Shown: in pieces, positions 1 to 5,142 of the stretch
Layout of the letters: the number at the start of each line of letters is the position of its first letter
Position numbering within the stretch: the first letter of the stretch is position 1
NCBI GenBank assembly: GCA_019246385.1
Contig: JAFAQP010000029.1
Location: 1 to 5,142 of the forward strand
Direction: 5' to 3'
Length of the DNA: 5,142 bases
DNA from: Patescibacteria group bacterium
GTDB taxonomy: Bacteria; Patescibacteriota; Minisyncoccia; Phycocordibacterales; Phycocordibacteraceae
The notes under the pieces: model-generated
The model's input: only the letters and a program-made list of their open reading frames with translations
Database searches by the model: none
Told to the model about the DNA's origin: nothing
Program-made: the position numbers and the translations under genes

Positions 1-1
1 A

Positions 2-577
2 GGGAATTATGGTCAATTTATTGACAATCTGGAAAGCGGCTACTTCTCGACCACAGACGCTAATGTAAAGAAGATCGTGCAGGCGTACCTTACGAATCCG
101 GACGCGAAAACCGATGCCGACAAGTACGGACAATCGCTCGTGTTCTATTACACCAAAGACGCCTTCATCAAAGAGCGTCTCTATTCCTCAACGGATCGAA
201 ATAGCGTATCGGCATTTACGATGCACGATATGAAAACAGGGAAGGAGATAAGTGAGTGCGTTATTCTTCCGCCAGCTGGGCTGTACAAAGACAGCGACCT
301 GCTCCTCTCCGTTTCGTATGTGGACACGGGCACCGCAATGAAGGACGGCGTGTGTCTCTATCAGCGCAGCGATCCGAATTTCCGGTTCATCGACCTCACT
401 TCCAAGCTGACTGCTAATGAGACGCTTTTCAACGATCCGGCGGGACGGGATCTCAAGGCAACGATCACGAATGTGGACACCGCCCGCAAGACGTTTGATG
501 TGGCGGTATACGATATGACGAAGAAAAGCGCGGACAGCAGTTATGCATACAAGAGAAGCATTACGGTGGCATATTGA
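2..577 (+). CDS. Unrecognised protein, 3' part only (5' end outside the window)
   Basis: The frame is open from the left edge to a TGA at 575-577, giving 191 visible residues. A GTG at 77 could in principle be a start, but the 25 codons before it read as ordinary protein in the same frame and no ribosome binding site precedes the GTG, so I treat the gene as entering from the left. The visible part has no membrane segment. It alternates short polar and hydrophobic stretches (for example LVFYYTKDAF, LLLSVSYVDT, KTFDVAVYDM), which suggests a beta-sandwich-like fold, and the C-terminus ends in a strand-like ITVAY. Two cysteines, at visible residues 86 and 118, could form a disulfide in an exported protein; this is a guess, as the N-terminus is not seen. 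I recognise no family or catalytic motif. It converges on mltG with a 115-base gap. That it is coding is likely; its function is unknown. Confidence 0.
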   Translation, partial: GNYGQFIDNLESGYFSTTDANVKKIVQAYLTNPDAKTDADKYGQSLVFYYTKDAFIKERLYSSTDRNSVSAFTMHDMKTGKEISECVILPPAGLYKDSDLLLSVSYVDTGTAMKDGVCLYQRSDPNFRFIDLTSKLTANETLFNDPAGRDLKATITNVDTARKTFDVAVYDMTKKSADSSYAYKRSITVAY

Positions 578-623
578 TTTGCTTGAGCTCGAAATAAGCC
601 GGGGATTATACTAAAGCCACTAG

Positions 624-683
624 TGCAAAGATGTTCCAAAATGCTACGTTGAGTCCACAGTATGTGGCAACAATGCAAAGATG
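624..683. repeat. 10-base direct repeat (two copies, 50 bases apart)
   Basis: TGCAAAGATG occurs at 624-633 and again at 674-683, flanking the hairpin in the convergent gap. The two copies are exact over ten bases, with no clear extension. No mobile element or inverted ends accompany them. Chance is possible in a short stretch of this kind. Confidence 0.3.
648..671. other. Small bulged hairpin in the convergent gap
   Basis: CCACA (655-659) and TGTGG (663-667) form a perfect five-pair stem around a GTA loop. It is extended by GTTG (648-651) and CAAC (668-671), with AGT (652-654) bulged on one side. It lies between the ends of two converging genes, where a bidirectional terminator would be expected. 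However, no run of T follows on the plus strand, and on the minus strand the first TTTT comes only after about seven bases. It is a weak terminator candidate or a chance palindrome. Confidence 0.25.
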
Positions 684-692
684 GGAGGAGAA

Positions 693-1718
693 TTATTTCC
701 CTTGTCCGTAATACCGCTTAAGAAGGGCGACGTGTTCCTTATACGTGTCAGAGCAATGGAACCCCCCTGCTTTATCGTGAAAGTAAAAAAGGCAGGAGGT
801 CTTTTTCGGGTTCAAGGCTGCCAAAACTGCGGCGACGCTCGGATTCGCTATAGGGGAAGGCGGCAATCCCGCATTTTGGTACGTGTTATAAGGAGATTTT
901 ATATATTTGTCTTTCGAGGTTAAAGGCGGCCACCAATTCCGTACCGCCGGTGGCGGCGTTTTAGAAGCCTTCGCATACTGAACCGTCGCGTCTATCTGGA
1001 GTTTCATTCCCGCAAATATGCGATTCCACATAATGCCTGAAATGATGCGCATCTCATTACGGTCATTCGTTTCTCGCTCAAGCATGGAAGCGATAGTAAG
1101 CGTTTGCGACAAAGGAACTAACGCTTCGGTCGAAGTGCCGTAATGAGAGAGTATGTCTCTTTGAAATCGTTCGTCTATTAACGCACGCGTATTTGTTGCG
1201 GTCGCTCCGAAGCCGACGACATACGTTCCCGGCGAAATAAAACCGTCCGCTATCGGAGGTGTACTCGATGACTGAAGAAAAACTTTTTGTTCCGTAGGCG
1301 ACCACTCAAGTATTTTGCCAAACACTGCTGCCGCCTGCTCTTTCCGATATCCGGGGTCTACGACAACGAGACGCGCATCGCTCGCCGCTATAAGCTGATA
1401 CAAGGGAGTAGCGGTTATCGCGCTCGCTAACATGCTCAAGGCCTCCTGGGCATTGTCAGCTGCAGCAGAAAGCTTGGAGTCACCAGTGTCGAGCATGGCG
1501 TCCACTCTAGGATCTTCAAGGATGGTCCTTGTTTTCGGATTGACCGTAACTGGGAAAAGTTCGGGCTTCGGCGGTTGCGAAAGAACAATCTCTTCTTTCC
1601 AAATGAACATAAGCGGAAGGAGGTAGAGAAACGCCGCCACGCATAGGAGGATTATGACGATTGTCCAAAACGAGCGGCTGCGTACCCACGGTCTTTGCGA
1701 AGCGAATTGCCGCGCCAT
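693..1718 (-). CDS. mltG: Endolytic murein transglycosylase MltG (YceG-like family)
   Basis: MltG is an inner-membrane lytic transglycosylase that cleaves nascent peptidoglycan strands and helps set glycan length. The protein has 341 residues, about the family's usual size. It begins with a basic, cytoplasmic N-terminus and one membrane segment at about residues 17-39. An extracytoplasmic region follows, with a poorly conserved LysM-like part (about 116-150) leading to the family landmark DGFISPGTY (158-166, compare EGfLfPDTY). The catalytic domain shows IASMLERET (209-217), whose ERE carries the presumed catalytic glutamate (Glu214, the position I align with E. coli Glu218). LQIDATVQYA (240-249), SPYNTYQNAGLPPSPI (275-290) and a C-terminal YFHDKAGGFHCSDTYKEH (312-329) complete the family pattern. 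The stretch between the membrane segment and the LysM-like part (about 45-115) is unlike the typical family. The ATG at 1718 lies five bases after the prs stop; a GAGG inside the prs end (1732-1735) is a distant ribosome site, so translation is probably coupled to prs. Identity is firm. Confidence 0.93.
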   Translation of the reverse strand: MARQFASQRPWVRSRSFWTIVIILLCVAAFLYLLPLMFIWKEEIVLSQPPKPELFPVTVNPKTRTILEDPRVDAMLDTGDSKLSAAADNAQEALSMLASAITATPLYQLIAASDARLVVVDPGYRKEQAAAVFGKILEWSPTEQKVFLQSSSTPPIADGFISPGTYVVGFGATATNTRALIDERFQRDILSHYGTSTEALVPLSQTLTIASMLERETNDRNEMRIISGIMWNRIFAGMKLQIDATVQYAKASKTPPPAVRNWWPPLTSKDKYIKSPYNTYQNAGLPPSPIANPSVAAVLAALNPKKTSCLFYFHDKAGGFHCSDTYKEHVALLKRYYGQGK

Positions 1719-1723
1719 GATCG

Positions 1724-2680
1724 TTATTCGGCCTCAAAAAGCGCGCTCAAGGATTCGCCGTGGTTCATGCGGCGTATGGCGTCGCCGAATATGCGTCCCA
1801 CTGAAATGGTTTCTATCTTCGGCGAATGCACGCGGTTAGAAGAAACGGTATCGGTTACGAAAAGCCGCTTGATAGGAGATGCATCAATCACGCTATTCGC
1901 ATCTCCGGAGAGAATAGCGTGCGTAGCGCATCCGTATACTTCTTTTGCTCCGCTCTCGGCCAAAAGTTCCGCAGCTCGTGAAAGCGTGCCGCAGGTATCT
2001 GCCATGTCGTCTACCATAAGGGCTATTTTTCCGCGGACATCCCCTATAAGCTTCATGCGCGCGACCTGGTTCGGTATCTCGCGTTCCTTGTGAATGATAG
2101 CAAGATCTGCGTTCTTCATGAGCCGTTTCGCAAACGATTGCGCCCGCGCCACTCCTCCGACGTCCGGAGACACGATTACGAGCTCATCATCGTCTATGGC
2201 TTTTTTGAACACCTCCTTAAGGTGGGATATGAATACCGGCCTCGCATATAAATAATCTACATTCGCTGAGCGGAAGAATCCTCCGATGGCGTCCGTGTGA
2301 AGATCCATAGTCAGCAAACGGTCAGTTCCCAATTGCTCTATGAGGAGTGCAAACACACGTGCCGATATAGGCTCTCGGGGCTTTCCTTTGCGTTCCTGCC
2401 TCGCATAGCCGAAATAGGGAATAACAGCGGTTATTTCGGCCGCTGAGGCGCCCCGTGCAGCATCGAGAGCCAGAAAAAGCCTCATCCAGTTATCGGCCGG
2501 CGGATTTGTCGATTGGATCAGAAAGACGCTTTTCCCTCTCAAATTTTCGAGAAATTGAACATGCTGCTCGCCGTCGGCGAACGTCTTTAATCGGACGGCT
2601 CCTAGAGAGACGCCCAGTTCAGCTGCTATCTTTTCTGCCAGGCCGTCGTTCCCGCCGAGGCTAAAGATGGCGTAATCCAT
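1724..2680 (-). CDS. prs: Ribose-phosphate pyrophosphokinase (PRPP synthetase, class I type)
   Basis: The enzyme transfers pyrophosphate from ATP to ribose 5-phosphate, making PRPP for purine, pyrimidine, NAD, histidine and tryptophan synthesis in the cytosol. From the ATG at 2680 it has 318 residues, the normal length. An in-frame GTG at 2704 would add eight residues (MFLLYSRV), but those codons overlap the extended -10 box and the family begins at the YAIFSL strand, so I choose the ATG. Visible motifs are FADGE (34-38), PYFGYARQERK (88-98, ATP site), DLHTDAIGGFF (126-136), the flexible-loop HKERE (197-201), the PRPP loop VDDMADTCGT (223-232) and THAILSG (253-259). The flexible loop keeps the lysine and the second arginine (Lys198, Arg200) known to be catalytic in the family, but the usual DKRR reads HKER. 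It is the first gene of a unit with mltG and is transcribed away from the aclB side. Confidence 0.96.
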   Translation of the reverse strand: MDYAIFSLGGNDGLAEKIAAELGVSLGAVRLKTFADGEQHVQFLENLRGKSVFLIQSTNPPADNWMRLFLALDAARGASAAEITAVIPYFGYARQERKGKPREPISARVFALLIEQLGTDRLLTMDLHTDAIGGFFRSANVDYLYARPVFISHLKEVFKKAIDDDELVIVSPDVGGVARAQSFAKRLMKNADLAIIHKEREIPNQVARMKLIGDVRGKIALMVDDMADTCGTLSRAAELLAESGAKEVYGCATHAILSGDANSVIDASPIKRLFVTDTVSSNRVHSPKIETISVGRIFGDAIRRMNHGESLSALFEAE

Positions 2681-2688
2681 TACTCGGG

Positions 2689-2697
2689 AGTATAGCA
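2689..2697 (-). promoter_or_regulatory. Extended -10 promoter element of prs-mltG, likely leaderless
   Basis: On the minus strand the sequence TGCTATACT matches the extended -10 pattern TGnTATAAT with one mismatch. The hexamer TATACT (2689-2694) ends eight bases before the prs ATG at 2680. By standard spacing, transcription would start within about two bases of that ATG, leaving no room for a Shine-Dalgarno site, and none is seen. No good -35 box lies 17 bases further upstream, as is usual when the TG extension is present. The placement also argues against the upstream GTG start. Confidence 0.55.
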
Positions 2698-2759
2698 GGA
2701 ACACCTGAATTATCTAATCCAGACAGCCCAAAGCGCCTTGTAACCATGCGTAACCCGAA

Positions 2760-2803
2760 GAAGTTATAGGCTATGCTAATACTTAATAAATTAAATAAAT
2801 CTT
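2760..2803 (+). promoter_or_regulatory. AT-rich presumed promoter region of the small gene at 2804
   Basis: This stretch is markedly richer in A and T than its surroundings and leads directly into the ATG at 2804. Several weak -10-like hexamers are present: TATGCT (2772-2777), TAATAC preceded by TGC (2774-2782) and TTAAAT (2791-2796). The last would place the start of transcription next to the ATG, as seems to be the case for prs and the acetyltransferase. A TTGTAA at 2738-2743 is a possible but badly spaced -35. I cannot choose among them. No Shine-Dalgarno sequence precedes the ATG. Confidence 0.35.
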
Positions 2804-3013
2804 ATGGCAGGAGACCGCGGATATGAACAGCGAACTCGTGATCCCGATATCTACAGCGATGCCGAAAGACGGGAAACGGATGAGCGAGATCGCAACAGTA
2901 CGCCGGTTCGGCGGACCGAGTCGAGCCATCATCCTCATATCTCGATTCCGGTTGAAAGAGAACCGAGGATAGATACCCCGCCGCACGACCCGCATCCGGA
3001 CAATCATCAATAA
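2804..3013 (+). CDS. Possible small disordered, charged, His/Pro-rich protein
   Basis: An ATG directly after an AT-rich stretch opens 69 codons ending in TAA at 3011-3013, 25 bases before the acetyltransferase gene. The first half is dense in Arg, Asp and Glu (for example DAERRETDERDR). The second half carries six histidines and many prolines (SSHHPH near residue 41, then PPHDPHPDNHQ at the end). There is no hydrophobic core, signal peptide or membrane segment, so it would be intrinsically disordered. The His cluster could bind metal, though nothing else supports that. Codon choice resembles the neighbouring genes and the orientation matches the downstream unit. Without homologues, a chance frame cannot be excluded: two minus-strand frames of similar length cover the same bases, but they run into the acetyltransferase or start inside it. 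If it is not a gene, 2681-3038 is a 358-base non-coding spacer. I do not recognise the protein. Confidence 0.5.
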   Translation: MAGDRGYEQRTRDPDIYSDAERRETDERDRNSTPVRRTESSHHPHISIPVEREPRIDTPPHDPHPDNHQ

Positions 3014-3023
3014 CGTAGCTTCG

Positions 3024-3032
3024 TGAGATAAT
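3024..3032 (+). promoter_or_regulatory. Extended -10 promoter element of the GNAT-aclB-aclA unit, likely leaderless
   Basis: TGAGATAAT matches the extended -10 TGnTATAAT with one mismatch (G for the first T of the hexamer, 3027-3032). Six bases separate the hexamer from the ATG at 3039, so by standard spacing the first transcribed base would be the A of that ATG. No ribosome binding site is present. The hexamer-to-ATG distance closely parallels that of prs. There is no good -35 box. Confidence 0.45.
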
Positions 3033-3038
3033 GCCGGA

Positions 3039-3467
3039 ATGGTGCAAATTGAAGAGCTCGGGGAACTTCGCGGCGACGACCTTGCACAGCTGACCGCATT
3101 GACGCGAGATCTTCACGAAGACACTCGAACACCGGCTAGAGAGGAGGTCGAGCGGATAGTAAATGATCCGAACATTATTCTCACCGTGGTTCGCGACGGC
3201 GAGCGCATTATCGGCATGGCTACGCTTTATATCATTCAAAAATTAGCTCTGCGTTCCTCACTTCTTGAAGAAGTTATTGTGGATGCCTCATACCGGGGAC
3301 AGGGACTCGGCAGAAGACTAATAGAGGAAGTCATCGCTGTCGCAAAGCAAAGGGGCGTAGAGTCCATTTCGCTTACCTCGCGGTCTGAGCGAGCCGTGGC
3401 AAACAAGCTTTATCAGTCGTTAGGATTTCAAAAAAAAGAAACAAACGTATACCGATTGTCTATTTGA
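3039..3467 (+). CDS. GNAT family N-acetyltransferase
   Basis: A cytosolic acetyl-CoA-dependent N-acetyltransferase of 142 residues, a full single GNAT domain. The N-terminal part (3-45) holds the two usual helices. The strands ILTVVRDGERIIGMATLYII (47-66) follow, then LLEEVIVDASYRGQGLGRRL (75-94). The latter contains the acetyl-CoA pyrophosphate-binding motif A signature RGQGLG (86-91) after the conserved EEVIVD strand. VESISLTSRSERAVANKLYQSLGFQKKETNVYRL (107-140) is the usual motif B and C-terminal strand, including the common YxxLGF. The substrate (a small-molecule amine or a protein N-terminus or lysine) cannot be read from the sequence. The gene ends six bases before aclB on the same strand and probably shares its transcript. 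A run of eight A at 3430-3437 lies within the last codons without disturbing the frame. Confidence 0.9.
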   Translation: MVQIEELGELRGDDLAQLTALTRDLHEDTRTPAREEVERIVNDPNIILTVVRDGERIIGMATLYIIQKLALRSSLLEEVIVDASYRGQGLGRRLIEEVIAVAKQRGVESISLTSRSERAVANKLYQSLGFQKKETNVYRLSI

Positions 3468-3473
3468 TATTAC

Positions 3474-4625
3474 ATGTCGCGCGTAAAAATAACCGAATAC
3501 CGGGCTAAGAAGATTCTCCTCGGCGCTGCGTACGAAGGGATTCCAATACTCGAATCCCGCATTCCTGATATGCCGTATACGAAATACGTGCTTAAGGTCG
3601 ACCAGGGAGTAAAGAAAAGATTCAAACAGGGTCTCGTCGCGCTCGATATCTCCAAGGATGAGGTATCGCGGACGCTCTCTCTCTGGCGGGAGAAGGGGTT
3701 CACGCGTTTTCTCGCAGAGCCATATTTTCCGCACGAACAAAGCGAAGAAAAATATCTCTCGCTTGAGCGCGTACGAGAAGGCATCAGGGTACTCTTCGCG
3801 GAAGAAGGCGGAATCGATATCGAGGAGCATCCGGAAAAGGTCCGCACTTTCCTTATCAGCTCGCCGGAAGAATCCGAAAGAATCACCGAAGCTACGGGCC
3901 TTCCCATTTCTTTTTTTGCAGAGCTGGTGCAGAAATTCGAAGATAATTATTTTGCTTTTCTTGAAATAAACCCGCTCGTCATAAGGGGAAACGAAGTACA
4001 TCTTTTAGACGCGGCCGCGTTAGTCGACAGTGCCGCGGTTTTTTTCAAGCCGGGATGGAGCGAAACCGATATCATCGAAGCAAACGTTCGTCATAGAGCC
4101 GAAGAAAACGTACGGCAACTCCAAAAAACCACACCCGCGTCGCTTAAGCTGACCATACTGAATCCCGATGGCAATCTTTTCCTTTTGCTTTCGGGCGGAG
4201 GCGGCTCCATAGTCATCGCGGACGAGGCGGCGCTCCAGAACTCGGCGCGACTCCTTGGCAATTACGGAGAATACAGCGGCGGGCCTACAAGAGAAGAGAC
4301 CTATCTGTATACGAAAGAGATCCTTTCCCTGATCAAGGATTCGAAAGCAAAGAAAAAAGCGCTCGTCATAGCGGGCGGAATCGCCAACTTTACGGATGTG
4401 AAATCCACATTCTCCGGCATTATCGACGCCCTTTCGGAAGAAGCGCCGTCGCTTCGAAAAGAGAAAATTCGCGTATATATACGGCGTGGAGGCCCCAACG
4501 AGGTTTCCGGTCTTTCTCTCATGGAAGAATTTCTCAAGAAGGAAGACCTTCTCGGCTCCATTCACGGATCAAGTGCCCCAATTACGCTCGCCATAGACGA
4601 AGCACTGTCGTACGTACGCTCATGA
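3474..4625 (+). CDS. aclB: ATP-citrate lyase, ATP-grasp and citrate-binding subunit (small subunit)
   Basis: ATP-citrate lyase converts citrate, CoA and ATP to acetyl-CoA, oxaloacetate, ADP and phosphate in the cytosol. This 383-residue protein matches the whole N-terminal half of human ACLY, the plant ACLA chain and the Chlorobium small subunit (called AclB there; plant naming is reversed). The ATP-grasp domain (about 1-195) shows the opening KITEYRAKKIL, YVLKVDQGVKKR (38-49, Lys41 aligning with human Lys58), AEPYFPH (81-87), EEGGIDIEEH (110-119), and the metal ligands in EINPL (Asn166) and LLDAAALVD (Asp179), at the same 13-residue separation as human Asn203 and Asp216. The citrate domain (about 205-383) has KLTILNPDG (225-233), SGGGGS (240-245), NYGEYSGGPT (263-272), GGIANFT (301-307) and IRRGGPN (336-342), which set it apart from plain succinyl-CoA synthetase beta. 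The ATG follows the GNAT stop by six bases with no Shine-Dalgarno, so translation is probably coupled. Its last bases overlap aclA. The order, small then large, is that of Chlorobium. Confidence 0.92.
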   Translation: MSRVKITEYRAKKILLGAAYEGIPILESRIPDMPYTKYVLKVDQGVKKRFKQGLVALDISKDEVSRTLSLWREKGFTRFLAEPYFPHEQSEEKYLSLERVREGIRVLFAEEGGIDIEEHPEKVRTFLISSPEESERITEATGLPISFFAELVQKFEDNYFAFLEINPLVIRGNEVHLLDAAALVDSAAVFFKPGWSETDIIEANVRHRAEENVRQLQKTTPASLKLTILNPDGNLFLLLSGGGGSIVIADEAALQNSARLLGNYGEYSGGPTREETYLYTKEILSLIKDSKAKKKALVIAGGIANFTDVKSTFSGIIDALSEEAPSLRKEKIRVYIRRGGPNEVSGLSLMEEFLKKEDLLGSIHGSSAPITLAIDEALSYVRS

Positions 4626-5142
4626 CAATAGACGATTTCAAAAAAAGAGCGCCGGGAATACTTCTCGTAGGAAACCATCCCGCAACGGCTCAATCGATAC
4701 TCGATTTCGATTTCTTATCGGGCAAAAAAACGCCATCCGTCTGCGCCATTCTGACCGACGGAAGGAATGCGGAAAAATTCTTCTTTGGAAGAACCGAAGT
4801 GCTCATCCCGTGCTACCCGCATGCGCGCGCTCTGCCTCCGCATATCAAAGAAAAGGTAAAGTGGATGCTCAATGTGCAATCCGGCAGACGCGCATATGCA
4901 TCGACTAAAATCTTCTTCGATTTCTTCCCTGATGCATATGGCGGCGTCATCTTCGCCGAGAACATGCCGGAACGGCATGCGGTCGACCTCATACGGACAT
5001 ATGCCGATAGCAAATTACTTCTCGGCGCAGCAAGCGTCGGCTTCCTTCTTCCGGGTTTTTTGAAGCTGGGCACGGTCGGAGGAGTCGATCCTTCGCAAAT
5101 CGAAGCGGGCGCTCTCACCGAAGGCGGCTCAGTTGCGGTCGT
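4622..5142 (+). CDS. aclA: ATP-citrate lyase, CoA-binding (large) subunit, N-terminal part; runs off the window
   Basis: The ATG overlaps the aclB stop as ATGA, and 173 codons stay open to the right edge. The sequence follows human ACLY from about its residue 490: GILLVGNHPATAQSILDFDF (12-31), then PSVCAIL (38-44), KFFFGRTEVLIP (52-63), RRAYAST (89-95), IFAENMPERHA (110-120), and LLGAASVGFLLPGFLKLG (133-150, compare IIGPATVGGIKPGCFKIG) ending in TVGG and GGSVAV. This is the Rossmann-type CoA-binding domain shared with the succinyl-CoA synthetase alpha chain. It carries the FDF and FxWG/FFFG features special to ATP-citrate lyase. The active-site histidine and the C-terminal citryl-CoA lyase domain, needed for cleavage, lie outside the window. 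A short chain of about 350 residues ending before the lyase domain would instead make this a citryl-CoA synthetase subunit (CcsB type); a chain of about 600 would confirm AclA. The four-base overlap favours coupled, near-equal synthesis with aclB. Confidence 0.88.
   Translation, partial: MTIDDFKKRAPGILLVGNHPATAQSILDFDFLSGKKTPSVCAILTDGRNAEKFFFGRTEVLIPCYPHARALPPHIKEKVKWMLNVQSGRRAYASTKIFFDFFPDAYGGVIFAENMPERHAVDLIRTYADSKLLLGAASVGFLLPGFLKLGTVGGVDPSQIEAGALTEGGSVAV

Noticed and set aside
77..577. A complete gene starting at the GTG at 77
   Set aside because: The frame stays open to the left edge with protein-like codons and there is no ribosome site before the GTG, so a partial gene is more likely.
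681..923. Plus-strand frame of 80 codons
   Set aside because: It lies wholly opposite the conserved C-terminal catalytic part of mltG and reads as basic low-quality protein; it is a shadow.
2681..2704. Eight-residue N-terminal extension of Prs from the GTG at 2704
   Set aside because: Those bases hold the extended -10 box, and the family's first strand begins right after the ATG at 2680.
2802..3239. Minus-strand frames of 145 and 75 codons in the divergent spacer
   Set aside because: The longer one runs opposite the conserved GNAT gene and neither shows a recognisable motif or start context; the plus-strand frame at 2804 fits the gene order better.
3430..3437. Run of eight A near the end of the GNAT gene as a slippage or frameshift site
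   Set aside because: The zero frame continues through a normal GNAT C-terminus to its stop, and no alternative frame product of interest follows.
3420..4565. Long minus-strand frames of 193, 145 and 181 codons
   Set aside because: All lie opposite aclB, whose frame is fixed by clear homology; they are antisense shadows.
3474..4625. Reading aclB as succinyl-CoA synthetase beta (sucC)
   Set aside because: The citrate-domain motifs NYGEYSGGPT, GGIANFT and RRGGPN and the ACL-type opening KITEYRAKKIL fit ATP-citrate lyase, and the next gene also follows ACLY.

Overview
The window looks like chromosomal DNA of a bacterium of about 50% GC with tightly packed genes, several of which lack a Shine-Dalgarno sequence. 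TGA is used as a normal stop (two of the genes end in it), so this is the standard bacterial code. The very short spacers, apparent leaderless promoters and a divergent MltG point, weakly, to a small-genome lineage such as Patescibacteria (Candidate Phyla Radiation). That is an inference from style, with no marker gene behind it.

Layout: (1) Bases 2-577, plus strand, are the 3' end of an unrecognised, beta-rich-looking protein that enters from outside the window. (2) Bases 578-692 are a convergent gap holding a small bulged hairpin and a 10-base direct repeat, with no convincing terminator. (3) Bases 2680 down to 693, minus strand, are a two-gene unit: prs (ribose-phosphate pyrophosphokinase) followed five bases later by mltG (endolytic murein transglycosylase). 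An extended -10 box sits eight bases before the prs ATG. (4) Bases 2681-2803 are the divergent spacer. (5) Bases 2804-3013, plus strand, encode a possible small, very charged, His/Pro-rich protein. (6) Bases 3039 to the right edge, plus strand, are a compact unit: a GNAT acetyltransferase with its own extended -10 placed so that the mRNA would start at or next to the ATG, then the ATP-grasp/citrate-binding subunit of ATP-citrate lyase (aclB), then the CoA-binding subunit (aclA), which overlaps aclB by four bases (ATGA) and runs off the window.

The most notable content is the aclB-aclA pair. ATP-citrate lyase makes acetyl-CoA and oxaloacetate from citrate, CoA and ATP. It is best known from the reductive TCA cycle of Chlorobi and from eukaryotic cytosol. 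If the host is a reduced-genome bacterium without a TCA cycle, the pair would imply use of citrate as a source of acetyl-CoA. Prs supplies PRPP for nucleotide synthesis and MltG cuts nascent glycan strands at the inner membrane; these two are ordinary housekeeping genes. I found no RNA gene, CRISPR array, insertion sequence or phage-like gene.
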